64,000 nucleotides of DNA from Streptomyces griseoruber (lineage in GTDB: Bacteria > Actinomycetota > Actinomycetes > Streptomycetales > Streptomycetaceae). The stretch spans positions 248,001 to 312,000 of the forward strand of contig NZ_KQ948771.1 in the NCBI RefSeq assembly GCF_001514205.1. Direction: 5' to 3'. Of this stretch, positions 8,494-18,715 are shown piece after piece. A program made the position numbers and the translations under genes. The notes below the pieces were generated by a model, which saw only the letters and a program-made list of their open reading frames with translations, was not told where the DNA came from and made no database searches. Position 1 is the stretch's first letter. Each line of letters opens with the position of its first letter.

Positions 8494-8576
8494 CCCGGCG
8501 GGGGGACGCCCCGGGCCGGACACCGTCCTACCGTCCCTTCCGTCGGCAGGCGGACGGCGAGACGACGGGGGCGCGC

Positions 8577-9548
8577 ATGAACGTGCTGGGCGGGTACGCG
8601 AGCGAGGTGTGGCGGGCCGTGCGGCCGGTCGACCGCTACCAGCGGCTGCTGTGGTGGTGCGGGACGGCGATGGTGGCGTCCGGCGCCGTGCACGGCGTGG
8701 TCGCGCTCGTCGACTTCGCGCCCTGGTGGGGGCCGGTGTCCTGGCGCAAGCCGGTCGTGTTCGGGGTGTCCTTCGGGCTGATGGCGTGGGCCGCGGTCCG
8801 GATCCTTCGCCAGCTCGCCGTCCGCTGGTGGATCCGGGCCGGTGCGGGGCTGGTCGTCCTCACCTCGGTGGGCGAGACCGCGCTGATCACCGCCCAGCGC
8901 TGGCGCGGCACCGCGTCCCACTTCAACCGGGCCACCGCCACCGACGCCGCCGTCTGGAGCGCGATCGGCGATCTCGTCGTGCTGCTGGTCCTCGGGGTGG
9001 TGGTGCTGTGCGTGGCCGCGCTCGTACGGTTCGAGGGCCGCCCGGCGTCCCGGGTCGCGGTGCTCGTGGGGCTGGCCGGCGTGCTGGCGGCCGGGGCCAT
9101 CGGGCAGCGGATGGCCGCCGTCGGCGAGCAGGTGTTCGACGAGACGGGACACGTTCCCCACGAGCTGCTCTTCGGCGCCGCGGGCAGCGCCAAACTGGCC
9201 CACGCCGTCGGCCTGCACGGACTGCAACTCCTCGCCGTGCTCGCGATCCTGTGCGAGGCGGGCCGGCTCGGCGAGCGTGCGGCCGGCACCGTGACGGGCA
9301 TCGCGGCCCTCGGTTACGCCGCCGCCTTCACCGCGATCACCGTCACGGCCTACGACGGACGCGCCCCCCTCCACCCCTCGGCCGCCATGGCGGTGCTGCT
9401 GGTGGCCGGGTTCCTGACCACGGCGGCGGCCGCCCTCGTCACGTTCGTGCGGGCCTCCTCGATACGCGGGACCGGGTCCCGCCCGATGCCGACGTCATCG
9501 CCGGCCCGCCCCACCGCAGCTGACACCGGCCGGGCGGGCCCGACTTGA
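8577..9548 (+). CDS. multi-pass membrane protein of unknown function
   Basis: The 323-residue product has about seven hydrophobic segments (for example LVVLLVLGVVVLCVAALV and VAVLVGLAGVLAAGAIG) and a Pro/Ser/Thr-rich C-terminal tail. No catalytic motif is recognised. The ATG at 8577 gives the first hydrophobic helix at the expected distance. Its position directly after the two-component genes, with a palindrome in the gap, suggests it may be the system's target. Conserved motifs such as FDETGHVPHELLFG might help identify homologues. Confidence 0.75.
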   Translation: MNVLGGYASEVWRAVRPVDRYQRLLWWCGTAMVASGAVHGVVALVDFAPWWGPVSWRKPVVFGVSFGLMAWAAVRILRQLAVRWWIRAGAGLVVLTSVGETALITAQRWRGTASHFNRATATDAAVWSAIGDLVVLLVLGVVVLCVAALVRFEGRPASRVAVLVGLAGVLAAGAIGQRMAAVGEQVFDETGHVPHELLFGAAGSAKLAHAVGLHGLQLLAVLAILCEAGRLGERAAGTVTGIAALGYAAAFTAITVTAYDGRAPLHPSAAMAVLLVAGFLTTAAAALVTFVRASSIRGTGSRPMPTSSPARPTAADTGRAGPT

Positions 9549-9581
9549 CCTGTCCCGGTGGCAAGCCGAGGATCATGTGCC

Positions 9582-11078
9582 ATGACGTCCGGACACGGCA
9601 GCACGGTCGACGGGGTGCTGCGGCGCAGCGCCCACCGCACCCCGGCACGCGTCGCGGTCGAGTACCGCGACCGCACCTGGACCTACCAGGAGCTCGACGA
9701 CGCGGTCTCGCGCGCGGCGGCCGTCCTGCTCGGCGAAGGGCTGGAACGGGGCGACCGGGTCGGTGCCTACGGCCACAACTCCGACGCCTACCTCATCGCC
9801 TTCCTCGCCTGCGCCCGCGCCGGCCTGGTCCACGTCCCCGTGAACCAGAACCTCACCGGAGACGACCTCGCGTACATCGTGGAGCAGTCGGGCAGCGCCC
9901 TCGTGCTGGCCGATCCCGATCTCCAGGACCGGCTCCCGGCGGGCGTGCGGACGCTGCCCCTGCGCGACGCCGACGCCTCGCTCCTGGCCCGGCTGGCCGG
10001 TACCGAGCCGTACGACGGCCCCGAGCCGCGCTCCGAGGACCTGGTCCAGCTCCTGTACACCTCCGGCACGACCGCCCTGCCCAAGGGCGCGATGATGACC
10101 CACCGGGCGCTGGTGCACGAGTACCTCAGCGCGATCACCGCCCTCGACCTCAGCGCCGGCGACCGCCCCGGGCACTCCCTGCCGCTGTACCACTCCGCGC
10201 AGATGCATGTGTTCCTGATGCCGTACCTCGCGGTCGGCGCCACGAACCTCGTCCTCGACGCACCCGACGGCGACCAGCTCTTCGACCTGATCGAGGCGGA
10301 CCGCGTCGACAGCCTCTTCGCGCCGCCCACGGTCTGGATCGGCCTCGCCCATCGCCCCGACTTCGCCACCCGTGACCTCAGCGGGTTGCGCAAGGCCTAC
10401 TACGGGGCGTCGATCATGCCGGTGCCCGTCCTGGAACGGCTGCGCGAACGCCTGCCGAAGCTCGGCTTCTACAACTGCTTCGGACAGAGCGAGATCGGCC
10501 CGCTCGCCACCGTCCTCGCCCCGGACGAGCACAAGGGCCGCATGGACTCCTGCGGGCGCACGGTCCTGTTCGTGGACGCCCGTGTCGTGGACGAGAACGG
10601 CGAGGCGGTCCCCGACGGCACGCCCGGCGAGATCGTCTACCGCTCCCCGCAGCTGTGCGAGGGCTACTGGGAGAAGCCCGAGGAGACCGCCGAGGCCTTC
10701 CGGGACGGCTGGTTCCACTCCGGGGACCTCGCCGTGCGGGACGCCCACGGCTACTTCACGATCGTCGACCGGGTGAAGGACGTCATCAACTCCGGTGGAG
10801 TCCTGATCGCCTCCCGTCAGGTGGAGGACGCCCTCTACACCCATGAGGCGGTCGCCGAGGCCGCGGTGATCGGCCTGCCCGACGAGAAGTGGATCGAGGC
10901 GGTGACCGCCGTGGTCGTCCCGCGCGGCGAGGTCACGGAGGACGAACTCCTCGCACACGCCCGGGAGAAGCTCGCCTCCTTCAAGGCCCCGAAGCGGGTC
11001 CTGTTCGTGGCCGAACTGCCGCGCAACGCCAGCGGGAAGATCCTCAAGCGGGAGCTGCGAGACCGGTTCGGAACGTGA
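9582..11078 (+). CDS. fatty acid/acyl-CoA synthetase
   Basis: The 498-residue AMP-forming ligase has LLYTSGTTALPKGAMMTHR (P-loop-like motif), YNCFGQSEIGPLATVL, SGDLAVRD, and VDRVKDVINSGGVLIASRQVE in the C-terminal domain. The catalytic lysine lies in NASGKILKREL. It should convert an acid to acyl-CoA. ATG 9582 was chosen; a longer frame from 9558 has no ribosome site. It stands alone on the plus strand and converges with paaK, whose stop is 16 bp away. It is the second of four CoA ligases within 10 kb. Confidence 0.88.
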   Translation: MTSGHGSTVDGVLRRSAHRTPARVAVEYRDRTWTYQELDDAVSRAAAVLLGEGLERGDRVGAYGHNSDAYLIAFLACARAGLVHVPVNQNLTGDDLAYIVEQSGSALVLADPDLQDRLPAGVRTLPLRDADASLLARLAGTEPYDGPEPRSEDLVQLLYTSGTTALPKGAMMTHRALVHEYLSAITALDLSAGDRPGHSLPLYHSAQMHVFLMPYLAVGATNLVLDAPDGDQLFDLIEADRVDSLFAPPTVWIGLAHRPDFATRDLSGLRKAYYGASIMPVPVLERLRERLPKLGFYNCFGQSEIGPLATVLAPDEHKGRMDSCGRTVLFVDARVVDENGEAVPDGTPGEIVYRSPQLCEGYWEKPEETAEAFRDGWFHSGDLAVRDAHGYFTIVDRVKDVINSGGVLIASRQVEDALYTHEAVAEAAVIGLPDEKWIEAVTAVVVPRGEVTEDELLAHAREKLASFKAPKRVLFVAELPRNASGKILKRELRDRFGT

Positions 11079-11094
11079 CCCCGGGGGGCGGGAG

Positions 11095-12393
<1,299 letters not shown>

Positions 12394-12438
12394 GGGAGCC
12401 CTCCCTCGGCACATGGCCTGAACGCGACCGATCCGGGC

Positions 12439-12454
12439 GACCGATCATTCGGTC
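12439..12454. promoter_or_regulatory. palindromic operator upstream of paaK
   Basis: GACCGATCATTCGGTC has 6-bp arms GACCGA/TCGGTC around four bases. The core ACCG-N6-CGGT matches the ACCGNNCGNNCGGT centre reported for the TetR-family phenylacetate repressor PaaR of Corynebacterium, except for one middle base. A partial copy, GACCGATC, begins at 12426. No paaR gene is in the window. Confidence 0.5.
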
Positions 12455-12519
12455 GAGTCGCCGTGGATCAGTAATCCAGGCCGAGGGGCGTCAGGCAAGG
12501 GGCCGACCGAGTCTTCCTC

Positions 12520-14124
12520 TCACCGGCTCTCCGCCGCCGCGACCTCCCGGGCCCACCGGTAGTCCGCCTTCCCGCTCGGCGAGCGTCGGATGGTGTCGGC
12601 GATCACCAGTTGACGGGGGATCTTGTAGCCCGCGAGGCGGGTCCGGCAGTGGGTCTGGATCTCCTCCAGGGAGGGGTGCGGCGCCCCGGTGCGCACCTGC
12701 ACCACCGCCGCCACATGGTTGCCCCAGGTCACGTCCGGTACCCCGGCCACCAGGGCGTCGTACACGTCCGGGTGGGACTTCAGCGCCTGCTCGACCTCCT
12801 CGGGGTACACCTTCTCGCCGCCGGTGTTGATGCACTGGGAGCCGCGGCCCAGGACGACGACCACCCCGTTCTCGTCGACGGTGGCCATGTCGCCCAGCAG
12901 CACCCAGCGCTCGCCGTCCCTCTCGAAGAAGGTCTCGGCGGTTTTCACCGGGTCGTTGTAGTAGCCGAGCGGGACGTGACCGTGCTGGGCGACCCGGCCG
13001 ACCTCGCCGGGGGCGATCGGCCCGAACGTCACCGGATCGACCACCTTCGTACGGGAGTTGACCCGGATCCGGAAGCCGCGCTCGGGGCCTGAGTCCTCCG
13101 TCGCGGTGCCGTTGAAGCCGGACTCGGAGGACCCGAAGTTGTTGAGCAGCATCGCGTTCGGCAGCAGCGCCCGGAACTGGCCGCGGACGGTGTCCGACAT
13201 GATCGCCCCGGAGGAGGACACGCTGAACACCGAGGAGCAGTCGGTGCCCTTCATCGGCCCCTCCAGCGCGTCGATCAGCGGCCGCAGCATCGCGTCCCCG
13301 ACCAGGGAGATCGCGTTGACCTTCTCCTTCGCGATGGTCCGCAGCACCTCCTCGGGCACGAACTTGCGGTGCAGCACCACCCGTTGGCCGAAGTTGAAGC
13401 CGATGAAGGCGGTGAGGGTCGATGTGCCGTGCATCAGCGGGGGAGTGGGGAAGAAGGTGATCCCCGAGCCGCCCGCCGCGACCCGCTCGGCGAGCTCCTC
13501 CGGCCTCTTCACCGGCTCCCCGGTCGGCGCCCCGCCGCCCAACCCCGAGAAGAACAGGTCCTCCTGGCGCCACATCACCCCCTTGGGCATGCCCGTGGTG
13601 CCGCCGGTGTAGATGATGAACTGGTCGTCGCCCGAGCGGTCCGGGAAGCCCCGCTCCGGTGAGCCGGCCGCCTCGGCGTCCGCGAAGGCGGTGACCCCCT
13701 CGCCCGCCGGGCCGACGCACACCAGGTGCCGCAGCGCCGGGGCCTGCGGCAGCGCGGCCGCGACCCGCTCCGTGAACTCCGCGTCGAACACCAGTCCGAC
13801 CAGATCGGCGTCCCGGTAGAGGTAGACCAGCTCGTCCTCGACGTAACGGTAGTTGACGTTCACCGGCACGATGCGCGCCTTCAGGCAGCCCAGCGCCGTC
13901 TGGAGGTACTCGACCCCGTTGTACAGATGCAGGCCGACGTGTTCGCCCGGGCGGATCCCGCTCTCCAGGAGGTGGTGGCCGATCCGGTTGGCCGCCGCGT
14001 CCAGTTGCGCGTACGTCAGCCGGCGCTCGGTGCCGGTGCCCGGATGGTCGACGTACACGAGCGCCTCGCGGTCCGCCGCCACGTCGACGACCGACTCGAA
14101 CAGGTCGGCAAGGTTGTACTCCAC
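12520..14124 (-). CDS. acyl-CoA synthetase, FadD19-like
   Basis: The start is GTG 14124, directly downstream of AGGAGGAGCA and giving the family-typical N-terminus VEYNLADLFESVVD; upstream ATGs lack ribosome sites. The 534-residue ligase has IIYTGGTTGMPKGVMWRQED, FGSSESGFNG, LLGDMATVDENG, GRGSQCINTGGEKVYPEEVE and the catalytic lysine in RRSPSGKADYRWA. The YTGGTTGMPKGVMW variant is characteristic of the branch containing mycobacterial FadD19 and FadD17, which act on bulky side chains such as those of steroids. It is divergent from the crotonase operon, and the palindrome at 14220 lies in the shared promoter region. Confidence 0.88.
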   Translation of the reverse strand: MEYNLADLFESVVDVAADREALVYVDHPGTGTERRLTYAQLDAAANRIGHHLLESGIRPGEHVGLHLYNGVEYLQTALGCLKARIVPVNVNYRYVEDELVYLYRDADLVGLVFDAEFTERVAAALPQAPALRHLVCVGPAGEGVTAFADAEAAGSPERGFPDRSGDDQFIIYTGGTTGMPKGVMWRQEDLFFSGLGGGAPTGEPVKRPEELAERVAAGGSGITFFPTPPLMHGTSTLTAFIGFNFGQRVVLHRKFVPEEVLRTIAKEKVNAISLVGDAMLRPLIDALEGPMKGTDCSSVFSVSSSGAIMSDTVRGQFRALLPNAMLLNNFGSSESGFNGTATEDSGPERGFRIRVNSRTKVVDPVTFGPIAPGEVGRVAQHGHVPLGYYNDPVKTAETFFERDGERWVLLGDMATVDENGVVVVLGRGSQCINTGGEKVYPEEVEQALKSHPDVYDALVAGVPDVTWGNHVAAVVQVRTGAPHPSLEEIQTHCRTRLAGYKIPRQLVIADTIRRSPSGKADYRWAREVAAAESR

Positions 14125-14219
14125 TGCTCCTCCTGACCCTGGACGCCCCGGCTCCTGCAACGGTTCGCCGGTCATCAGAGCAAAGGGCGCGACAACTGGG
14201 AAGGGTCCGCGCCAAGAAA

Positions 14220-14236
14220 TCTGACTGAGTGTCAGA
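14220..14236. promoter_or_regulatory. palindromic operator shared with 3964-3980
   Basis: TCTGACTGAGTGTCAGA is a perfect inverted repeat with arms TCTGAC/GTCAGA around five bases, followed by AAAACTCTT. It sits between the divergent ligase (start 14124) and crotonase (start 14302) genes. It matches the site before 4023 in both arms and in the flanking aaA and AAAAC bases. It is a good candidate for a TetR-family operator controlling both directions. Confidence 0.65.
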
Positions 14237-14301
14237 AAACTCTTGAAGTGCCTTCACGCCTCCTGCAACCTGTTCTCGTTCTTTCCGAGGGGAGATGTGC
14301 G

Positions 14302-15102
14302 ATGGGCGGAACCGAACACCTCACCGTGCGGCGCGAAGGCGCCACACTCGTGCTCACGCTCAACCGGCCGGAGGCCAAGAACGCGCTCTCGATCGGCATG
14401 CTCGTCGGTCTGTACGACGGCTGGCTCGAGGCCGACGAGGACGACGCGGTCCGCTCGGTCGTCCTCACCGGGGCGGGCGGCAGCTTCTGCGCCGGCATGG
14501 ACCTCAAGGCCCTGGCCGGGAACGGCATGGCGGGCGAGCAGCACCGCGACCGGCTCAAGGCCGACCCCGACCTGCACTGGAAGGCCATGCTGCGCCATCA
14601 CCGGCCGCGCAAGCCCGTGATCGCCGCCGTCGAGGGGTACTGCGTGGCGGGCGGCACCGAGATGCTCCAGGGCACCGACATCCGCGTCGCCGGCGAGTCC
14701 GCCACCTTCGGTCTCTTCGAGGTCAGGCGCGGTCTGTTCCCGATCGGCGGTTCCACCGTCCGCCTGCAACGGCAGATCCCGCGCACCCACGCCCTGGAGA
14801 TGCTGCTCACGGGCCGGCCGTACACCGCGCGGGAGGCGGCGGGCATCGGCCTGATCGGCCATGTGGTCCCCGACGGCCAGGCACTCGACAAGGCCCTGGA
14901 GATCGCCGAACGGATCAACGGCTGCGGGCCGTTGGCCGTCGAGGCCGTGAAGGCGTCGGTGTACGAGTCCGCCGAGCTGACGGAGACCGACGGTCTCGCC
15001 GCCGAACTCAAGCGCGGCTGGCCGGTGTTCGACACCGCCGACGCCAAGGAAGGCGCCCGCGCCTTCGCGGAGAAGCGAACCCCCGTCTACAAGCGCGTCT
15101 GA
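14302..15102 (+). CDS. enoyl-CoA hydratase/isomerase (crotonase family)
   Basis: The ATG at 14302 follows GAGGGGAG and gives 266 residues, the usual crotonase size. The oxyanion-hole segments are SFCAGMDLKAL and the VIAAVEGYCVAGGTEMLQGTD block. FGLFEVRRGLFPIGGSTVRL carries the region of the second catalytic acid (Glu in FEVRRG). It probably hydrates a 2-enoyl-CoA in beta-oxidation of a chain, ring or side chain. It is first in an operon with a DUF35 protein and two thiolase-like proteins. The upstream TCTGAC palindrome suggests control by an acyl-CoA-sensing repressor. Confidence 0.88.
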   Translation: MGGTEHLTVRREGATLVLTLNRPEAKNALSIGMLVGLYDGWLEADEDDAVRSVVLTGAGGSFCAGMDLKALAGNGMAGEQHRDRLKADPDLHWKAMLRHHRPRKPVIAAVEGYCVAGGTEMLQGTDIRVAGESATFGLFEVRRGLFPIGGSTVRLQRQIPRTHALEMLLTGRPYTAREAAGIGLIGHVVPDGQALDKALEIAERINGCGPLAVEAVKASVYESAELTETDGLAAELKRGWPVFDTADAKEGARAFAEKRTPVYKRV

Positions 15103-15112
15103 GGAGCCCCCC

Positions 15113-16054
15113 GTGCCCGAAGTCCTCACAGCCCCCCTCGTCGTCGAGTTCCCCTTCACCCGCTCCCTCGGGCCCGTCCAGAGCGCCTTTCTGACCGGGC
15201 TGCGGGAGCGGGTCGTCCTCGGGGTCGCCGCCGCCGACGGGCGCACCCTCGTGCCACCCGTCGAGTACGACCCCGTCACCGCCGAGGAACTCCGGGACCT
15301 CGTCGAGGTCGCGCCCACCGGAACGGTCACCACCTGGGCCTGGAACCACGAGCCGCGCCGCGGGCAGCCCCTCGGCACCCCCTTCGCCTGGGTCCTCGTC
15401 AGGCTCGACGGCGCCGACACCGCCCTGCTGCACGCCCTCGACGTCCCCGCCCCCGAAGCCGTCCGCACCGGGATGCGGGTACGGATCCGCTGGGCCGGGG
15501 AACGGACCGGGGCGATCACCGACATCGCCTGCTTCGAGCCGTACGACGGAGAGCCGGTCCCACCGGGCGGCAGCGACGGCGCGTTCGAGGACAAGGTCGC
15601 CGGGATCGTCGCCCACGCCCGGCTCGACTACACCTACTCGCCCGGCCGGGCCCAGTCCGCCTACATCGCCGCCCTCTCCGGCCGGCGGACCGTCGGCGAG
15701 CGCTGCCCCTCCTGCCGCAAGGTGTACGTCCCACCGCGCGGCGCCTGCCCCACCTGCGGCGTCGCCACCACCGAGCAGGTCGAGGTCGGCCCGGCCGGCA
15801 CCGTCACCACCTTCTGCATCGTCAACATCAAGGCGAAGAACCTCGACATCGACGTCCCCTACGTCTACGCCCACATCGCCCTCGACGGAGCCGACCTCGC
15901 GCTGCACGGACGCATCGGCGGGATCCCGTACGACCAGGTGCGGATGGGCCTGCGGGTCGAACCGGTGTGGACGGACGGCGGCCGCTACCCGGACCACTAC
16001 CGGCCGACCGGCGAGCCCGACGCGGACTACGAGACGTACAAGGAGCTGCTGTGA
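15113..16054 (+). CDS. OB-fold/Zn-ribbon (DUF35) thiolase partner
   Basis: The 313-residue product contains a zinc-ribbon with Cys198, Cys201, Cys212 and Cys215 (ERCPSCRKVY, then GACPTC), followed by an OB-fold ending with GLRVEPVW. The N-terminal half looks like a second OB-like segment (PTGTVTTWAW). Proteins of this type (for example the DUF35 domain of ChsH2) bind thiolase-fold lipid-transfer proteins and help position or transfer acyl-CoA. Its GTG start is 10 bp after the crotonase stop, with GAGGAG at the junction. It overlaps the next thiolase by GTGA, which supports a physical complex with one of the two downstream proteins. Confidence 0.85.
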   Translation: MPEVLTAPLVVEFPFTRSLGPVQSAFLTGLRERVVLGVAAADGRTLVPPVEYDPVTAEELRDLVEVAPTGTVTTWAWNHEPRRGQPLGTPFAWVLVRLDGADTALLHALDVPAPEAVRTGMRVRIRWAGERTGAITDIACFEPYDGEPVPPGGSDGAFEDKVAGIVAHARLDYTYSPGRAQSAYIAALSGRRTVGERCPSCRKVYVPPRGACPTCGVATTEQVEVGPAGTVTTFCIVNIKAKNLDIDVPYVYAHIALDGADLALHGRIGGIPYDQVRMGLRVEPVWTDGGRYPDHYRPTGEPDADYETYKELL

Positions 16055-17112
16055 CCGGGGAGATGGACCGGGAGATCGCCGTCGTCGCCTTCGGGCAGAG
16101 CGACACCCTGCGCGGCACCGCCGAGCACTCCGAGGTGGAGATGCTCATGCCGGTCCTGCACGACGTGCTGGAGCGGACCGGCCTGAAGACCGCCGACATC
16201 GGCTTCACCTGCTCCGGCTCCAGCGACTACCTCGCCGGCCGCGCCTTCTCCTTCACCCTCGCCCTCGACGGCGTCGGCGCCTGGCCGCCGATCTCCGAGT
16301 CCCATGTGGAGATGGACGGCGCCTGGGCGCTGTACGAGGCGTGGACGAAGCTGCTGACCGGGGACGCCGACACCGCGCTGGTGTACTCCTACGGCAAGTC
16401 CTCGCCCGGGTCGGTGCGGGACGTGCTCACCCGGCAGCTCGACCCCTACTACCTCGCCCCCCTGTGGCCCGACTCCGTCGCCCTCGCCGCCCTCCAGGCA
16501 CAGGCGCTGATCGACGCGGGCGACACCGACGAGCCCGCCCTCGCCGGGATCGCCGCCCGCAGCAGGGCCGACGGGGCCGGCAACCCGCACGCCCAGCTGC
16601 GGGGGCCGGTCCCGCACGGCGACTACCTCGTCCGCCCCCTGCGCACCGGCGACTGCCCGCCGATCGGCGACGGCGCCGCGGCCGTGGTCCTCGCCGCCGG
16701 GGAACGCGCCCGTGAGCTGTGCGAACGCCCCGCCTGGATCCGCGGCATCGACCACCGTATCGAGGCCCACGCGCTGGGCGTGCGCGACCTGACCGACTCG
16801 CCCTCCACCCGGCTGGCCGCCGAGAAGGCCGGTGCCTTCGCACGGCCCGTCGACACCGCCGAACTGCACGCGCCCTTCACCTCGCAGGAGGTCGTCCTGC
16901 GCAAGGCGCTCCGGCTCGGCGACGACGTCCGGGTCAACCCGTCCGGCGGAGCCCTCGCCGCCAACCCGATCATGGCCGCCGGACTCATCCGCATCGGCGA
17001 GGCCGCCACCGCCGTCCACCGGGGCGAGTCCGACCGGGTCCTCGCCCACGCCACCTCCGGCCCGTGTCTGCAACAGAACCTGGTCGCCGTACTCGAAGGG
17101 GATCCGCGATGA
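16051..17112 (+). CDS. thiolase-fold protein (lipid-transfer/SCP-x type) 1
   Basis: GTG 16051 overlaps the previous stop (GTGA) and gives 353 residues. The sequence has thiolase-fold elements: SGSSDYLAGRAF near the N-terminal nucleophile region, ISESHVEMDGAWAL, DGAAAVVLAAGERA, and the C-terminal glycine-rich NPSGGALAANPIMAAGLIR. The usual CxS nucleophile context is not obvious, as in non-condensing Ltp-type thiolase homologues that act as aldolases or accessory subunits. A Cys in TSGPCLQQN near the end occupies the region of the second catalytic Cys. It is coupled to another thiolase-like gene, so the pair may form a heteromer. Confidence 0.8.
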   Translation: MTGEMDREIAVVAFGQSDTLRGTAEHSEVEMLMPVLHDVLERTGLKTADIGFTCSGSSDYLAGRAFSFTLALDGVGAWPPISESHVEMDGAWALYEAWTKLLTGDADTALVYSYGKSSPGSVRDVLTRQLDPYYLAPLWPDSVALAALQAQALIDAGDTDEPALAGIAARSRADGAGNPHAQLRGPVPHGDYLVRPLRTGDCPPIGDGAAAVVLAAGERARELCERPAWIRGIDHRIEAHALGVRDLTDSPSTRLAAEKAGAFARPVDTAELHAPFTSQEVVLRKALRLGDDVRVNPSGGALAANPIMAAGLIRIGEAATAVHRGESDRVLAHATSGPCLQQNLVAVLEGDPR

Positions 17113-18275
17113 GCAAGGAACCCGTGGCCGTCGTCGGGATCGGCCAGACCAAGCACGTGGCGGCCCGCCGGGACGTCTCGATCGCCGGACTGGTCCGCGA
17201 GGCCGCCCGGCGCGCCCTCGACGACGCCGAGCTGACCTGGGCGGACGTCGACGCCGTGGTCATCGGCAAGGCGCCCGACTTCTTCGAGGGGGTGATGATG
17301 CCCGAGCTGTACCTCGCCGACGCGCTCGGCGCGGTGGGCAAACCCATGCTGCGGGTGCACACGGCGGGCAGCGTCGGCGGCTCCACGGCACTGGTCGCCG
17401 CAGGCCTGGTCGCGGCCCGCGTCCACGGGACCGTCCTCACCCTCGCCTTCGAAAAACAGTCCGAGTCCAACGCCATGTGGGGCCTGTCCCTGCCGATTCC
17501 CTTCCAGCAGCCCCTGCTGGCCGGGGCCGGCGGCTTCTTCGCCCCGCACGTGCGCGCCTACATGCGGCGCAGCGGCGCGCCCGACACCGTCGGCTCGCTG
17601 GTGGCCTACAAGGACCGGCGCAACGCGCTGAAGAACCCGTACGCGCATCTGCACGAGCACGACATCACCCTGGAGAAGGTCCAGGCCTCGCCGATGCTGT
17701 GGGACCCGATCCGCTACTCCGAGACCTGCCCCTCCTCCGACGGCGCGTGCGCGATGGTCCTCACCGACCGTGCGGGCGCGGCCCGTTCACCCCGGCCGCC
17801 GGCCTGGATGCTCGGGGGCGCGATGCGCAGCGAACCGACCCTGTTCGCGGGCAAGGACGCCGTCTCCCCGCAGGCCGGCAAGGACTGCGCGGCCGACGTC
17901 TACCGCCAGGCCGGCATCGGCGACCCGCGCCGGGACATCGACGCCGTCGAGATGTACGTGCCGTTCTCCTGGTACGAGCCGATGTGGCTGGAGAACCTCG
18001 GCTTCGCCGCCGAGGGCGAGGGCTGGAAGCTCACGGAGTCGGGGGTCACCGAGCTGGACGGGGACCTGCCCGTCAACATGTCGGGCGGTGTCCTGTCCAC
18101 CAACCCGATCGGCGCCTCCGGCATGATCCGCTTCGCGGAGGCCGCCCTCCAGGTGCGCGGACAGGCCGGGGAACACCAGCTGGAGCGGGCCCGCAAGGTG
18201 CTCGGACACGCCTACGGCGGCGGTTCGCAGTTCTTCTCGATGTGGCTCGTGGGAGCGCGGCCACCCGAGTCCTGA
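17109..18275 (+). CDS. thiolase-fold lipid-transfer protein 2
   Basis: ATG 17109 overlaps the preceding stop (ATGA). The 388-residue protein begins VAVVGIGQTKHVAARRDVSI and has HTAGSVGGSTALVAAGLVAA where classical thiolases carry their nucleophilic Cys. It also has ETCPSSDGACAMVLTD and GGVLSTNPIGASGMIRFAEA in the C-terminal half. The family (SCP-x thiolases, Ltp2-type aldolases) cleaves or processes beta-keto or beta-hydroxy acyl-CoAs with a DUF35 partner, which is present two genes upstream. The product closes the operon. The substrate is not determined by the sequence; steroid side chains or other branched acyl groups are candidates. Confidence 0.85.
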   Translation: MSKEPVAVVGIGQTKHVAARRDVSIAGLVREAARRALDDAELTWADVDAVVIGKAPDFFEGVMMPELYLADALGAVGKPMLRVHTAGSVGGSTALVAAGLVAARVHGTVLTLAFEKQSESNAMWGLSLPIPFQQPLLAGAGGFFAPHVRAYMRRSGAPDTVGSLVAYKDRRNALKNPYAHLHEHDITLEKVQASPMLWDPIRYSETCPSSDGACAMVLTDRAGAARSPRPPAWMLGGAMRSEPTLFAGKDAVSPQAGKDCAADVYRQAGIGDPRRDIDAVEMYVPFSWYEPMWLENLGFAAEGEGWKLTESGVTELDGDLPVNMSGGVLSTNPIGASGMIRFAEAALQVRGQAGEHQLERARKVLGHAYGGGSQFFSMWLVGARPPES

Positions 18276-18358
18276 AAGGCACCCGTCATGTGCTCTGTCG
18301 GCACCCGGGACCGATCGCTAGGCTGGCCCGCGGACGACGAACCGGGAGGAGCACGGAC

Positions 18359-18601
18359 GTGGCCGAGAGCACCATCCAGCAACAGCCGCTCATGGGCTGG
18401 GACAAGCCTGAGCTGGACCTCAGCAACGCCGAGTGGCAGTCCAGCAGCCGGGGGCGGGGGGATGTCCAGATCGCCTTCGTCGAGGGATTCATCGCGATGC
18501 GCAACAGCGAGCGCCCCGAGAGTCCCTCCCTGATCTTCACGCCGGCCGAGTGGGGCGCCTTCGTCTCGGGCGCGCGGGAGGGAGAGTTCGACCTGACCTG
18601 A
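18359..18601 (+). CDS. DUF397-domain protein
   Basis: GTG 18359 lies eight bases after GGGAGGAG and encodes 80 residues with the DUF397 pattern: EWQSSSRGRGDVQIAFVEG, then IAMRNSERPES and FTPAEWGAFVSGAREGEF. DUF397 proteins in Streptomyces usually sit beside an XRE-family regulator and often take part in antibiotic or development control. Here no XRE gene is adjacent, so this is an orphan copy. The long upstream frame that shares its stop is a shadow of the thiolase gene. Confidence 0.82.
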   Translation: MAESTIQQQPLMGWDKPELDLSNAEWQSSSRGRGDVQIAFVEGFIAMRNSERPESPSLIFTPAEWGAFVSGAREGEFDLT

Positions 18602-18614
18602 TCGGGGGTGTTCG

Positions 18615-18630
18615 GTCCGTTTTTCCGGAC
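18615..18630. promoter_or_regulatory. inverted repeat GTCCG-N6-CGGAC before stress protein gene
   Basis: GTCCGTTTTTCCGGAC lies 14 bases after the DUF397 stop and 86 bases before the universal stress protein start. The arms are perfect. It could be a weak terminator hairpin for the DUF397 gene or an operator for the stress gene. Confidence 0.35.
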
Positions 18631-18715
18631 ACGCGACCCCATACGTCCCCCCGGGGCCCCGGCTGAGCGAGGCTGGCCCCAGCAGGACGAAGGTCGTTCT
18701 CCGGAGGTGAGGACC

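Noticed and set aside
6702..9374. 890-residue open frame on the minus strand across the two-component genes
   Set aside because: It is an antisense shadow produced by high GC; the plus strand holds three well-supported genes and the antisense translation is low-complexity without domains.
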